DNA of 64,000 bases from Byssochlamys sp. IMV 00236 (taxonomy: Eukaryota > Ascomycota > Eurotiomycetes > Eurotiales > Thermoascaceae), in assembly GCA_001931875.2 (NCBI GenBank), contig MSJH02000792.1, positions 124,001 to 188,000 of the forward strand, in the 5' to 3' direction. This document shows positions 33,174 to 44,951 of the stretch, one piece after another. The position numbers and the translations under genes were made by a program. The notes below the pieces were generated by a model. It did no database searches. It saw only the letters and a program-made list of their open reading frames with translations, and was not told the origin of the DNA. Position 1 is the first letter of the stretch. Every line of letters begins with the position of its first letter.

Positions 33174-36100
33174 CTGCTGCAGTTGTTGTTGTTGTTGCTG
33201 CTGCTGCCACTGTTGCTGCATAGACGCCTGACTGGCCACTCTAGAAGGGGGTCCTTCAGGTCCTCTCACTTCTTGACTTTGGGCTGGAGACCTTGGTACC
33301 GCCATGAAGTCACTATCAGGTGCCATAGTTGACCGTCGCGTGCTGTTGCCCATCGTGCTGCCGGGCTTTGAACTCCTACTGGAGCGAGGCTCCGGAATCT
33401 CTGCAATTTGAGTATCGGAAGCGTCTGCATCACGAATGCTGAATTGGGCAATCGTCCGTAACTTTCGCGTGACCCAAGATGCTAGAATCTTGCCTCTCTG
33501 CTTCTCGCCCAAACGAGACTTCGGGAAATCTCCTTGAGACACGAACGCGACAATGTCGACAATCACTTGGTGTTCGTTCAGGATCGTGTTCACGATAACA
33601 GGCACGATCGAAGCTAGGTACGCTTTCCGCGTCACTTCCACCAGAACCACGACGAGACCTCCGGCTTGGAAGATAGCACTATCCGAATTGTTAGCGTGAT
33701 TGTTCCACACAATGTTACAGGCCGTCAACCTACCATCCTCCTTTGACAACATTGCGATGGCACTTCTCTACGGAATTTTCAATGTCCATCGGGAAGTGGT
33801 TGAGCCCGTTGATTTCAAAGGTCTCTCCAATGCCTCCCAGGATGAAAAGCACTTGCATCTCGACAGGCTGGCCGCCGTGGCCGATGGGCCTAGTGACTGT
33901 ATGAAGGAAACCGAGGTCTCCTGTGCGCACGTATGGCACGCTCGTATCGCCATCAATAACTCTGCCGTTGAATCGTTCGACATCGATTTCCTGTTTGGTG
34001 CCATAGAAGGATTTTGCACAAGCGTCCGACTGCACCCAGATCTCACCATATTCGCCGGCATGACATAAAGTGCATGTCTCCGGGTTGACAATAGCTATCT
34101 GCGTATTGACAGGTACCATTCCGGAGTCCTGTACAAAGAGAGCGGTAGGATCAGTGTCTGGGTCCACGGGATATACAAGTCCTCGACGAAGAGCTCGAAG
34201 GTCGAGGTAGAGTTCGATGGGCTCAATGCACATGTATGACCTCGTGACAATCATAGGATTCAAAACGTGTGAATAAACCGTGTTGATTGCAGTCCGGTCC
34301 AGACTGGCAGCGGCAAAATGGAGCCGCACCTTCTGGTCTATAAGGCAGAATCAGTACAATGGTCGTTGACACCCGAAGAATGCATAGGGACTTACAGATA
34401 TCAACTCTGGGTCTGCCTTCTGCTGATATCATGAGATTCTTCAGTTCCTGGAGTTGGAACCCTTTCCCGGGCATTGTGCTCATGGCGTAGTCCAGCATCT
34501 GACTGGTAGCATATGTGTCCTTGATCTTGTAGCGGGCCAGAGTGACGAACAGGGACGAAGGGTTCTGCGCAAAGTCGACTGGGGAGACAAGATATGTTGC
34601 AGCACCTATATTACATCAGCTTCCGGGTTTAAACTGCTAGAACAACACATATAACTTACCCACATATATGCCCATTAAGCAGGTATGCAAGAATCCTATG
34701 CCTAGAGTGCTGCGGACACTTCCGAGAATGGGCCTGGAGCTCGTCATCTGACAAGTCTCTTTTTGCACTTTACACATGCCCATGATTGTATCGTGGTTAA
34801 TCTGGACTGATATTCGTCTCTGATCTGCTGTCCAGTAGGTCCAGATCACCGCTGGTTGATTGGTCTCGAGCCAGGATGGTTTGATTGTGAATCCGAGGTC
34901 TCGGCAACCGTGAGACTGCTTGGGAGGTTTGGTAGTGTTATAAATGGCCGGGACACCAATGCGAAGGACCTGAGCCGATTGTTTGATATGCTGCGAAACG
35001 ATCTTCTGCTTCATTACATGGTCGACATCATTGTTGACAATGATCGCCTTCACCTGGAAATCCGCAATGACATGGAGGAATGCGGGCGCATCTTCATTGA
35101 GGCGATTCTGGTCGATTGGGGGCATTGGAATCGCTACCACTCCCAGGCAGAAGCATGCATGCACCGCGCATACGTATTCTTCCGAATGTGTATACATCAA
35201 CACAACATGGTCACCCGGACGGACCTTGACTTTGTTTTTCAAGTAGTTTGCGACAGCAGCAACTTTCAAATCAAATTTCTTCCATGTAACTCCCTTGCCC
35301 TCACGACCACGTCCATCGATGGTGCAGTAGGACAATTCTTCGGCCTGTCGTGAGACACGCCACTGCAGAAGATCAACAATGGTCGAGAAATTGTTCAGAG
35401 GAGTAGAGGTGCGATCGTCCATGACGACATCCCGATAATCCACACCAGAATACTGCTTCTCCTCCATCGCCAAAATTTCTTGTCTTGCTGAGGAAGACAT
35501 GGGAGACCAAATGCCACCGACCGGGTCAACTCCTAACGGCAGGTTCATCACTGCCCTCTCAACACCGAATTTGACGTGCACACATGGAAGAGTACCCATA
35601 TCGAATTCCTTCCGGCATAGCATGTTACCAATCTCCTGTCTTCCATTCTTGGCCACTCGAGGAAGAGTGTTTGGAGCCGTAACCATGACACAGTACACCC
35701 GTAGATGATGTTCTTGGTAAAGCACTTCCATACAACGTTCTGCCAAAGAGTCTAGAAGGGCAGTGTCCAATTGCTGCGGAGGCCCGCCGGAAGTTGTTGG
35801 CGCTGTCGAAGCAGAGAACGACTCGAGAACAACAATCGGTAGATGTTCTTCATTAACAAATACGTCGAAAGCTGAACAATCATGGATTTTTGGCACGTTC
35901 TTCAAGATGCTGATAATTAGATGCTGCACGAAGAAGTAGCGATGCTCCACAATCTCCTGTCCGTGCTCAATCCACTCCACTTTCTGGCGGAGTCGGTCTT
36001 CGTACAGACCAAGGACGAAGATCTTGCCTTCGATGACACAACCGAGCAGACCTGTTCGGAGGAATTCAGGTTCTACCAGGACCGGTGTAGGATTACCATC

Positions 36101-38704
36101 TTCAAATTTGTAGGGGCGCGCATGGAATATGGTCTCTGTATGTTTGGGCAACGCCCAGAAGCCACCGGAGAGGGACGGTGAGTCGACCCAGATCTCGCCA
36201 ACAACGTTCGGCGTACACAATAGATTCGTCTCTGGGTCAACGACAGCTAGCGTCGCATCAGGGATGGGATAGCCGAATGCGCCAACTCGGACAGCGTTTG
36301 GTATGTTATCGGCAAGCTTTCTGGCATCCTCACCCATGGCCAGGACTACTACTTCATTGCTCTTCAGAGCCTCTTTGTCGAGCAACACCTCTGCGAGTTC
36401 GTTACCCCCTTGCTGCTTCGGGGCAGGAGCTGGAGTCCCGCCAATAAGACTGCTGCCGAATTCGTTTTTGTGTTCAGCCTTTTCATTTCTCTTTCGCTGT
36501 TCAGGAGGTTCGACTGGGTCCATCTCGTGGGTCAGAGGACATCCCATCCGCTCCTCGCCTCCTAGCCAGTCCCGGATACTGATCACCATTCCACCATGTT
36601 CTGGCAAGCATAGCATGGGAGCGACGATCTCTCTGGCTCTGGGGTTTCTCATTGGGCGGAGCCATCTATCCGCAAGAATCTCATGAAATTCAGGATCAAC
36701 AGTGAGGGTATCAATGAGACAAAGTTTCACGCTTCCAAAGTTGGGCTCAGAGTTCTTCTTGAAATGTCGTGTTGACATCGGATCTTGCTGATAATTGTAG
36801 GCAACTCGCTTCAAACCGGGGTAGTCGGCCACCATCAGCGTTGCCCTGTATTTGGTAACCAAGTGGGCATAAAGTCCAGGGGTATCAACCGCTCGAACTT
36901 CAAGCCAAACTGTCGTGTGACCACCGTAGACAGTAAGCAGAACGCCCATAATCATACCAATGCTCTGTCTGGGATCCAGGTAGCTAATGATCGTTTCACC
37001 GTGGCCCCTTCCGGTGAGGACGCTCGTCTGGTGCTGTGCGGCGCTGCTCGAGTTCCCGGGTACCGTTGATATAATTGCACTGAGACACGCCATCTGGTGC
37101 ATGATTGTCCGGTGGCTCATCACGACACCTCGAAGATCGCCCGTGGGTGCCCTTGAGAATTCAATATACGCTAGGTCTGGAACCTGAAGCGGAGGAGCAT
37201 CATCTTTTTTCTTTGGGTGGTAACTTCCGAATTCGTTCGTCTTCCACCACTCGACGCCTCTGGGCCAATTGAGTTTCTGCGTAGTAATCTCCCTCTGGAA
37301 ACTCTTTAGATTATTTTCCGTCGTTAGGGCAAGGTGAGCCTGGGTAGATGTGAGGATCACGTTGAGACTCGCGTAGTCTTCTAGGTTGTTGATAGGGACG
37401 GCGACAACGCCCGCAATGAAACAGCCCATCAGCGCAACGGCAAATTCGATGATTTCCGCATCTCTGTAGATCAACGCAACCCGATCTCCACGGTAGAGAT
37501 TGCTCTTGTCCCGAATCACCTGCGCCACCTTCTCTGCTCGGCTTGCGAGCTTCTCCCACGTGATGGAAGCGATTTCCTTGCCCTTCTGATCGAGAACCCA
37601 GTACGCCGGCTGTTTCGGGTGCGTTCGGGCGCGATGACGCAGGACAGCTGGAAGGTTATCGAATTTCGACATCAAGGTGTTCCCATCGTGGGGGTCGTAT
37701 ACTGCAAATGGAACATCGCGAGGCTCCAAAGGCAAGAGGTGCTCAATTGGTCGTCCGTGAGACAGATCGGTAGGAGGGACTAATGGCGGAGCCATATTTG
37801 CGGTAGGCGAAAAAGCATCAGACTGAGAGTACCGGTGGTACCCGCCATCGTAACTATCTCTGTAGTCTTCATTTTGTTGACCAGCGAAATCCGAAAAGAA
37901 GCCTTGCTGAGATTCCAGCATGGTCGACTGTCTCGTGTCGTAACCGCTCGACGGCCGTTCCGTGTAGCCAGGCTGGTTACTGGGGTTAAATGCATAGTTC
38001 TGGCTCAGCAACGTCGCCGTTCTGGAATCTGGCTGATGGGGTGCAGGAGCAGGTCCTTTGGGTAGGAAGAGAGAATCGTGGGAGGCCGAGGACGGTATCT
38101 CCGCGTTCCCGTTAAATCGTGGTATATACTCCTGGCTCGCTCCGCTGAATCGTCGATCGAAAGAGGGCGCAGCCATGCTATCTCGTCGTCCTGGAATCAA
38201 TTGACGTGCGATGCCTGCGTTCGAGTTTCCACTGCTCAACGAGTATGAACCACCGCTGGTGGGACGTGTTGTCGCTGCGATGAGAGAAGTGGCCGGGGAG
38301 CCACCACTGCCTGACAAGGATTGTGCCGCATTAACGCCCGGGGTCTGATTGCCATTATGGAATCGGGAAAGGAGAAGGGTGCGGCGTTTCTGATATCTTT
38401 CGCAAGTCAGCAAGGTCCAACTTGGGTCCAACCGTCCATCAGAGAGCTCCGACACGATCCGTCTCGTCTTAGACTGCTTCAATCCGGCGGCGATACGAAT
38501 GGCACGTTCGATCCCACATACCCTTTTTCGGTGATATCGCCCTCCTGTGCATGAACGTAGAAGTTAGCATCTCCTGGGCGTGAAACAGATACAGTCCAGT
38601 CTGCACGAGGGACCCCGCCAAACGCCAGCGATCAACGGTCTTTCACATACCGCGAATTCCTGCTCCAGGGCCTGCAAAGCAGCCTGGATGTCTTCCTCAG
38701 CCAT
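32433..38704 (-). CDS. DIP2/CPS1-like protein: DMAP1-binding domain and two acyl-AMP ligase domains (1957 aa)
   Basis: Six exons: 38704-38651, 38544-38522 (23 nt), 38396-34660, 34605-34396, 34337-33734, 33678-32433, total 5874 nt with all phases consistent. Exons 1-3 build a DMAP1-binding N-terminus (EEDIQAALQALEQEFA, EGDITEKG, YQKRRTLLLSRF). After a disordered linker come two adenylate-forming (AMP-binding) domains, at about 260-830 (SKFDNLPAVLRHRARTHP; VPDLAYIEFSRAPTGDLRGV) and 1050-1650 (TIVDLLQWRVSRQAEELSYC). In the first domain the usual TSGTTG ATP loop reads SRAPTGDLRG, so activity of that half is doubtful. The organisation matches Disco-interacting protein 2 and fungal CPS1, which affects virulence in plant-pathogenic Cochliobolus. 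The C-terminus (about 1700-1957) is a Gln-rich and then acidic tail with no domain. Confidence 0.92.
33121..33219. repeat. CAG/CTG-type coding repeat (polyglutamine)
   Basis: A run of CTG, TTG and CTC triplets on the plus strand encodes, on the minus strand, about 33 residues that are almost all Gln, with single Trp, Leu and Glu interruptions, near residues 1697-1729 of the DIP2/CPS1-like protein. Mixed CAG and CAA codons suggest an old, partly stabilised tract. Confidence 0.9.
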
Positions 38705-40838
38705 GTTCGCAAAAGCACCGTCTATTTATTCAATGGTCGAGAAGGGTGTCATTCGAGGGCGCGTTCGAGGACACGGAGCGCCCGGGTTATCTTTACACGC
38801 TCCCCGGAGAAAGTTGAGGATCATCCAAGGAGCGGAAGCGAAAGTCTTCGATGTGAATCTTGTCTGCGCCTCGTCCAGGATTGCGGGTGAGCCACAACGT
38901 CACAAGAAACGTCCCGTCAGCTGCCCCGCGTGTTGGGAGGAAGAGGAACCCAATGGGCTTTGCCGAGAGCTAATTTAGTGAGGTCTTTTAAGTACAGGAT
39001 TGTTAGTTACGGAGTACTAGTCGAGCAATTACTGCTCTAGCTTACTTAGTCGATCGCTCTTGAGCCAGTTCGCCGCAGCCATATGACCACCCGTCGATGA
39101 TTCTTACTGAAGATGATGAACTACCTAGGTAGTTGGTGGTCTCGCGACACAGATGCTGTTGCTGGGAGGAGGACAGCAGCATATTTCATTAACGCTCGTT
39201 CTGGGGCTGCACGGGTCACCAGAACTATTAGCGGACGGACACTGGCTTGGCGCCACAGATACTTGCTGGATAACCCGGGCGGCAAAGATAAGTATTTATA
39301 GAAGGTGAATCAAGACACGCTTTTCTCTTTGGATATCAAATTTGATTTCATTGTTTACCGGTGCGCAGTGCCAACTTTTGGGCAAGAAAGGCGGCCACAA
39401 CATGAAAACCCCTTGCTGTTTCCGCTGATACCCCAGGGTCCTGGAGAGATTGTGGATTCGATGGCGGAGTCCCTTGGAGCCAGTGTGCGAGGTGAGAATA
39501 CACACACGCACTTATGCTGTAGTTGTACAGTCAAGGCGGATCCCCAGCTTGATGGGAAGTGCCGCTGTCTTATTGTGGAACAAGGCAGCTGCTACTATGT
39601 AAATATGTAGTGCGTAGATCGACGATGGAAACTTCGTGGCTGAAATGGACCACGAGGATCTCAATGATGTGAAGAGAAAGTACTTTCTACTAGTGCTTGG
39701 ATTCTCTATCCTGCGCTATTAGAAAGATGTAGCTCTCTAACTATCCAATTTTGCAAGATATAAGTAAGCTTTGATGGTCGGGGTCGCTGTCTATCTGCTC
39801 CGGCTCTAGCTGAGGTACACGATCTCAACTTCCCGGCACACAGCAGAGGTGGTTTAACTATTTCTAACATACCATTATCTGAGAATAATTCAGCAACGAA
39901 GAATCACGTCGCAGTCTATATGAGCATGCCTGTGAGTCTGCCACGTGCCAGCCCAAAATGCGCACGGGTTGTATTATTTTACTTGCAAGTCAGTCAAGGC
40001 TGTTGAGCTGCTATATTCCTGGTCCGTTCTTTGTGGGACTAGTCAGATACTCAGAGGGAGAACATAGGATTCGAAAAGTCAAATGTGATAAAGGGAAGCC
40101 AGAATGTAACCGGTACGATACGCGCGGGTCTCCAATACTTAGTCGATGATGAAGCCCAGCTAATATCTGTCCAGTTGCAAGAGTACATGGGCAAAATGCG
40201 ATTGTTATGCATTGCCGCACACGTCTCCTACAGTATCAAGGCAGATGGCTTCAGTAACGACCATCAGCGCCGGGGAAAAACAGGGCTTTCGAGTTCTTCT
40301 TTGTTGGCAGGCTTCTTCGAAAAGAAACATTCTTTAGCAAGCTGACAGTGGCCAGGTTTGGCACTTCTTGCAGGATATAAAATTTTGGGACATCCATTTT
40401 CCTGATTTGAGAGATTTCCATAGCGACATTTCCAGGCCAGGGCATGGAGATGGAATAAGAGCCCTAGTTCCAAGCTCAGCGTTTTTGACACATCGTCGGG
40501 ATAGTGATGGGGATCTGATATAAGAGAATCTGCAAGCTGGATAGATAATCTCCTCGAACATTGCTCTACTAGTGGAGTCGAAGATGTGCCTTGTTCTCCA
40601 GGCATGAATCACTATGGAACCACCAGCGGCACCATCACATGACACCTCCGCGCTGGTTGGCTGCCAGGCTGCCCTAACCCACCCACACAGACCTAAGCGA
40701 GGCGCACCGCGAATTTCCCTCCGCTCAGCGAACATTTCAATCGACCGACTGCATACCGTCGACGCTCAACGTTCACCCAACGGCACCGTCTGTCACCTCC
40801 AACTAATCCCTCGACAACAGGTGTATACGGCGTCCAAC
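38705..40838. other. Degenerate interval between the DIP2/CPS1-like gene and RPS5
   Basis: Apart from the broken zinc-cluster gene listed separately, no gene is supported. The left end carries the DIP2/CPS1-like promoter. A TACGGAGTAC motif lies at 39008-39017. The last 200 nt before 40839 probably hold the RPS5 promoter and leader. Confidence 0.5.
39955..40345 (+). pseudogene. Remnant of a Zn2Cys6 transcription-factor gene
   Basis: The pattern of a fungal binuclear zinc cluster is spread over three readings. MRTGCI is open at 39958-39975. IRKVKCDKGKPECNR is open at about 40069-40113, after a plausible 3' splice site (CATAG at 40064-40068). IRAGLQ follows in a different frame near 40119-40136. 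Between MRTGCI and the next part an extra few bases shift the frame. After CNR another shift occurs, and the expected cysteines are replaced by Tyr (TAC for TGC, a G-to-A change). The intact motif would have six cysteines; at most four can be read here. The rest of the factor is not recognisable. The assignment rests on the short but characteristic IRKVKCDKGKPECNR block. Confidence 0.55.
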
Positions 40839-41835
40839 ATGTCCGACAACGGCGAAGTCGAGGTCGAAAGCTCGGCGGTCTTCCAGGCCGTCCCCAAGGA
40901 TGTCCTGGCCGAGCAGGGCAGCGTGAAGCTGTTCAACAAGTGGAGCTACGAGGATGTTGAGATCAGGGACATTTCTTTGACGTACGTGTTTTTGCAATAA
41001 GGCCTCCTCTGCGACAAGATTCATCTCCAATTTCCATCGGTTGTTGCTGCGCGAATTGGCGCTTCCTGGGTAGGAGGAGGAATATGCAAAAACACAACAT
41101 TGTGGGGAAGAAGGATAGAGAGGATGCGACAAGGGCTGCGCAGCACAACGAAAACGGAATTGGGAATATCGCAGAGTTCCCTGCAGGAACGAACTTTTTT
41201 GCTGATCTGATTGTTTGAATATAGCGACTACGTCCAGATCCGTTCCCCTGTCTACCTTCCTCACTCCGCTGGCCGATACGCCCAGAAGCGTTTCCGCAAG
41301 GCTCAGTGCCCTATCATCGAGCGTCTGACCAACTCGCTCATGATGAACGGCCGCAACAACGGAAAGAAGCTCAAGGCTGTCCGCATCGTTGCTCACTCTT
41401 TCGAGATCGTACGTTCACCCCCGGACTGTTAAGATGGCCCTTCCCTGGCAGAGATTCAACTGGAAGGAACACAACCGAATTTGAATAGTTTTCCTTTTTC
41501 TGACAGATTGCAATCAGATCCACATCATGACCGACCAGAACCCCCTCCAGGTCGCTGTCGATGCCGTTGTCAACTGCGGTCCCCGTGAAGACAGCACCCG
41601 TATCGGATCCGCTGGTACCGTCCGTCGCCAGGCTGTCGATGTCTCCCCTCTCCGCCGTGTCAACCAGGCCATCTCTCTGCTGACCATCGGTGCCCGTGAG
41701 GCCGCTTTCCGCAACGTCAAGAGCATTGCTGAGTGCCTTGCTGAGGAGCTGATCAACGCCGCCAAGGGCAGCTCCAACTCTTACGCCATCAAGAAGAAGG
41801 ACGAGCTCGAGCGTGTTGCCAAGAGCAACCGGTAA
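40839..41835 (+). CDS. RPS5: 40S ribosomal protein S5 (uS7), 214 aa
   Basis: Three exons: 40839-40981, 41225-41408, 41518-41835, total 645 nt. uS7 sits at the head of the small subunit, near the mRNA exit and E site. The sequence carries the uS7 signature ([75 protein letters not shown]) and ends in the conserved [10 protein letters not shown]. The third exon begins at the CAG ending at 41517 rather than the earlier CAG at 41506, because only that join gives FEI-IHIMTDQ. The N-terminal extension [15 protein letters not shown] is typical of fungi. The first intron is long for this genome (243 nt), as is common for ribosomal-protein genes. Confidence 0.98.
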
Positions 41836-42457
41836 AGGAATTCACGTTTATTTTCCTTGTATGTTGCTCGATTTTGCCTGCTGGGGGTGGAGAGGGTGTC
41901 ATCAGGGTCCGGTCGATTTGCATGCATCTGCGCGGCTGTACACGCCAGGAGACAGCCACGGAGGAAGCAAGGTCTTGAAAATGGATGGCTTTCCTTCTTC
42001 GTAGTTGAGATGCGATCATGAAGACTTCAGATTAGTCTGCAATATGAAAAATCCTTTCAATCTCACTAGGCGTTGACAAAAAATGTTGAATTATCTTGTC
42101 CCGCCCTCGACGGGAATTTACGTTGTAATCCGAGGTCTCCAAAAAAAAAAAAAAAACACATGTAATCTCCTTGTAGATCTAGACCGCATAGGATCTTCCA
42201 TCTACTATAGAACAGACTCTTAATTCTCGGTATAATTACAATCCCTAACGAAAGCGCGGATTGTGGCCTCCGCAGCGCTGACAGGCGGGCTGCGCTCCAA
42301 CTCACCGCTATCGATAGGGCCGTCAGAAAAAAGTTCGCGGAGGTTCGCAAGCTCCGAAGAAAAAAAGTCAACATCAACCCCGGGTGACTTTCTAACCACC
42401 CAACCTCCATCATTCTTTAATACCTTTCTTTCTTTCTTTTTCACCAATTCTGTCAAG
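41836..42457. other. Intergenic between RPS5 and SDA1
   Basis: No gene is supported. A poly-A run lies at about 42140-42155. The stretch before 42458 is pyrimidine-rich, as expected for the SDA1 leader. Confidence 0.65.
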
Positions 42458-44951
42458 ATGGTGAAAAGAAAGCTTGGCGCCTTGGAAAAGGTGGAAGCAG
42501 ATCTGTGAGTTTTTGTCGCTTTTCCCCCCTCCGCCGCAAAAAAGAATTGTCCGCCTTGGGTCAAGAATACCTCGATGGAATACTGACTTTTCTACTCTTT
42601 CTCGCATAGTCCGAATCTGCAACATAAGATCAGGAGAGATCCAAAGTAAGTTCTAACCCCGGAAGTTATTCTGTGCGATACAAGAAAAGGGAGAAAGTTG
42701 CTGATATCTTCCGCTGCTGTTCCGCAGATCCTACGTTGAAGATTTCCGCGCCCAGCATTACCAATATGAGAGTCACCGCGAAATCTACATGGCTGCGCCA
42801 TCATCGGCCACCGACACGGGTATCATATCGCTCCGCGATCTGATCGATTTTATCTCTCACGTGGCGGATTGCTATCCGGAGATCACGAAGGATTTCCCGC
42901 AACAATTGATGGATATGTTGATGCAGCATCATCTGGTTCTGGAGCAGGAGCTGAGAGAGAAGATCGTCACGAGTCTGGTTCTGTTAAGGAAAAAGGAGAT
43001 TTTGGATTCGGCTACGTATGATATCACCCTGTTGTTGCTGGGAGATACGAAGAATTGTCTGCTAACGCTTTTATTTGCTTCTCGGTGTAGACTTTTACAG
43101 ACATTGTTTCCTATTCTCGTCTCTACGTCTAGCAAGACGCTCCGCGCGCTGCTTTTCCAGAAGATCGTGTCGGATCTGCGCTCTTCTAATTCGAAGACGG
43201 TGAACCACAAGTTGAATCGGACTATGCAGACTGTTCTTTTCAACCTGGTTACTTCGGATCGCACCAGTTCAAAGGCTCTGTGGGCTATCAAGATTACGAG
43301 GGAGTTGTGGAAGAGACAGATCTGGACTGATGCCAAGACTGTTGAGATTATGAAGGAGGCGAGTTTATCTGATAACGAGAAGGTTATCGTTGGTGGCGTA
43401 CGATTCTTCCTTGGTGGAGATAAAGAGAGAGAGGAGATGGAAGATGAGAGCAGTGACGAGGAGACTATCGACGTCGCTCGGATACGACACCAAGTGGGTA
43501 TCAACAAGAAGACCAAGAAGAAGTCCCGTCAGGTGGAAAAGGCGCTTCAGACGGTGAAGAAGAAGGAACGCAAGAAGAACCAGCCGCATCCTCTGAACTT
43601 CTCCGCGCTGCATCTCCTACACGATCCGCAAGGATTTGCCGAGACCCTGTTCCAGAAGCACTTGCAGAATTCCAAGTCGAAGTTGAACCTGGAGCAGAAG
43701 CTGTTTGTGCTGAATCTTGTGTCGCGTCTCGTCGGCCTTCACAAGTTGCACGTCATCCAACTCTACTCCTATTTCCAGAAATATCTCACTCCGCGGCAAC
43801 CGTCCGTCACGTCATTCCTAGCATCTCTGGCCCAGGCTACGCATAACCTTGTGCCTCCGGATGTTCTTGAGCCTCTTATCCAGAAAATTGCGAACGAGTT
43901 CGTGTCTGAGGCGTCGGCCGCCGAAGTTGCCTCCGCCGGTCTAAATGCTATCCGCGAGGTCTGTGTTCGACAGCCGCTTGCTATGAATGAGACGCTCCTC
44001 CAGGATCTTGTCATGTACAAGAAGAGTAAGGATAAGGGGGTGATGATGGCCGCCAAGGGCCTGCTGTCACTATACAGGGAGGTGGGCGCTGAGATGCTGA
44101 AGAAGCGTGACCGGGGTAAGGACGCTTCCATCGGTCTGCGGTCTGGTCAACTCAAAGAGAAGCGATTTGGTGAAGAGGCTGTCGGTGACATTGAGGGCAT
44201 CGAACTACTGGAACAGTGGAAGGAGGAAGAACGAAGAAAGAAGAGACGGGAGAAAGGTCTTCCGTCGGACGGTGAAGACGATGATGAAGAGGAGGATGAG
44301 GCCGAAGATTGGTCCAAGTGGGAAGTGGAAGAAGATGACAGTGATGATTCCGGCGGCTGGATCAACGTGGAGAGCGACGCTGAGATTGAACTCAGCGACT
44401 CGGATGACGATGATGACAAACCACCCACAAAGAAAGCGAAGCAGGAGGGCGAGGAAGATGCCGACGAGAAGGAGAAGGAACAGAAAATCTCCAAGCTGGC
44501 GACCACCCGCATCCTTACTCCCGCTGATCTGGCCAAGCTGGCAGAGCTTCGCGCTCAAGCCTCTGTCAATGCTCTCCTGCCGGGCGCGAAATCCAAACGT
44601 GCTCAAGCAGCTGCCTCTGGTCGACATGTCGACGATGCCGTCACTGCGGAGGACATCGAGGGCCTGGCCGCTCTCTCACACAAGGCTACTCGAGAAGAGA
44701 AGCTCGCTCGCGTGAAGGAATCCAAGACAGATCGCGACGATCACAAGAGTACCACTGCCCGACGCAAGGACAAGAAGGTTGCCGAGGGCAAGAGTACGAC
44801 GAACAAGGAGAAGGCGCGTAAGAAGAACTTCCTCATGACGCTGGGCAAGGCGAAGAGCAAGGGGAAGAGGAGTCTGGTCGAGACGAGAGCTGCTCTGCGG
44901 GCTCACCAGGAGAGACAGAAGAGAGGTGGAAAGAGAGGAAACTTCGGTTAA
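42458..44951 (+). CDS. SDA1: SDA1, 60S ribosomal subunit biogenesis and export factor (743 aa)
   Basis: Four exons: 42458-42504, 42610-42645, 42728-43015, 43091-44951, total 2232 nt. Sda1 is a nuclear protein needed for late pre-60S maturation and export and for actin and cell-cycle control in yeast. Exons 1-3 give the family N-terminus (LGALEKVEADLPNLQHKIRR, DPKSYVEDFRAQHYQYESH). Further conserved stretches are LFPILVSTSSKTLRALLF, LNRTMQTVLFNLV, LNLVSRLVGLHKL and the acidic then Lys-rich C-terminus ending GGKRGNFG. Intron 3 (43016-43090) is 75 nt with no in-frame stop, so an unspliced reading is also open; it is called an intron because splicing restores SATLLQTLFPIL of the family. It runs in tandem with RPS5. 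Confidence 0.95.

Noticed and set aside
32433..38704. DIP2/CPS1-like gene considered as a non-ribosomal peptide synthetase
   Set aside because: It has two adenylate-forming domains but no thiolation or condensation domain, and the DMAP1-binding N-terminus is specific to the DIP2/CPS1 group.
39305..39610. 101-residue plus-strand frame
   Set aside because: It starts with an ATG but has no recognisable motif and no splice partner, and it lies in a decayed interval. There is not enough to call a gene.
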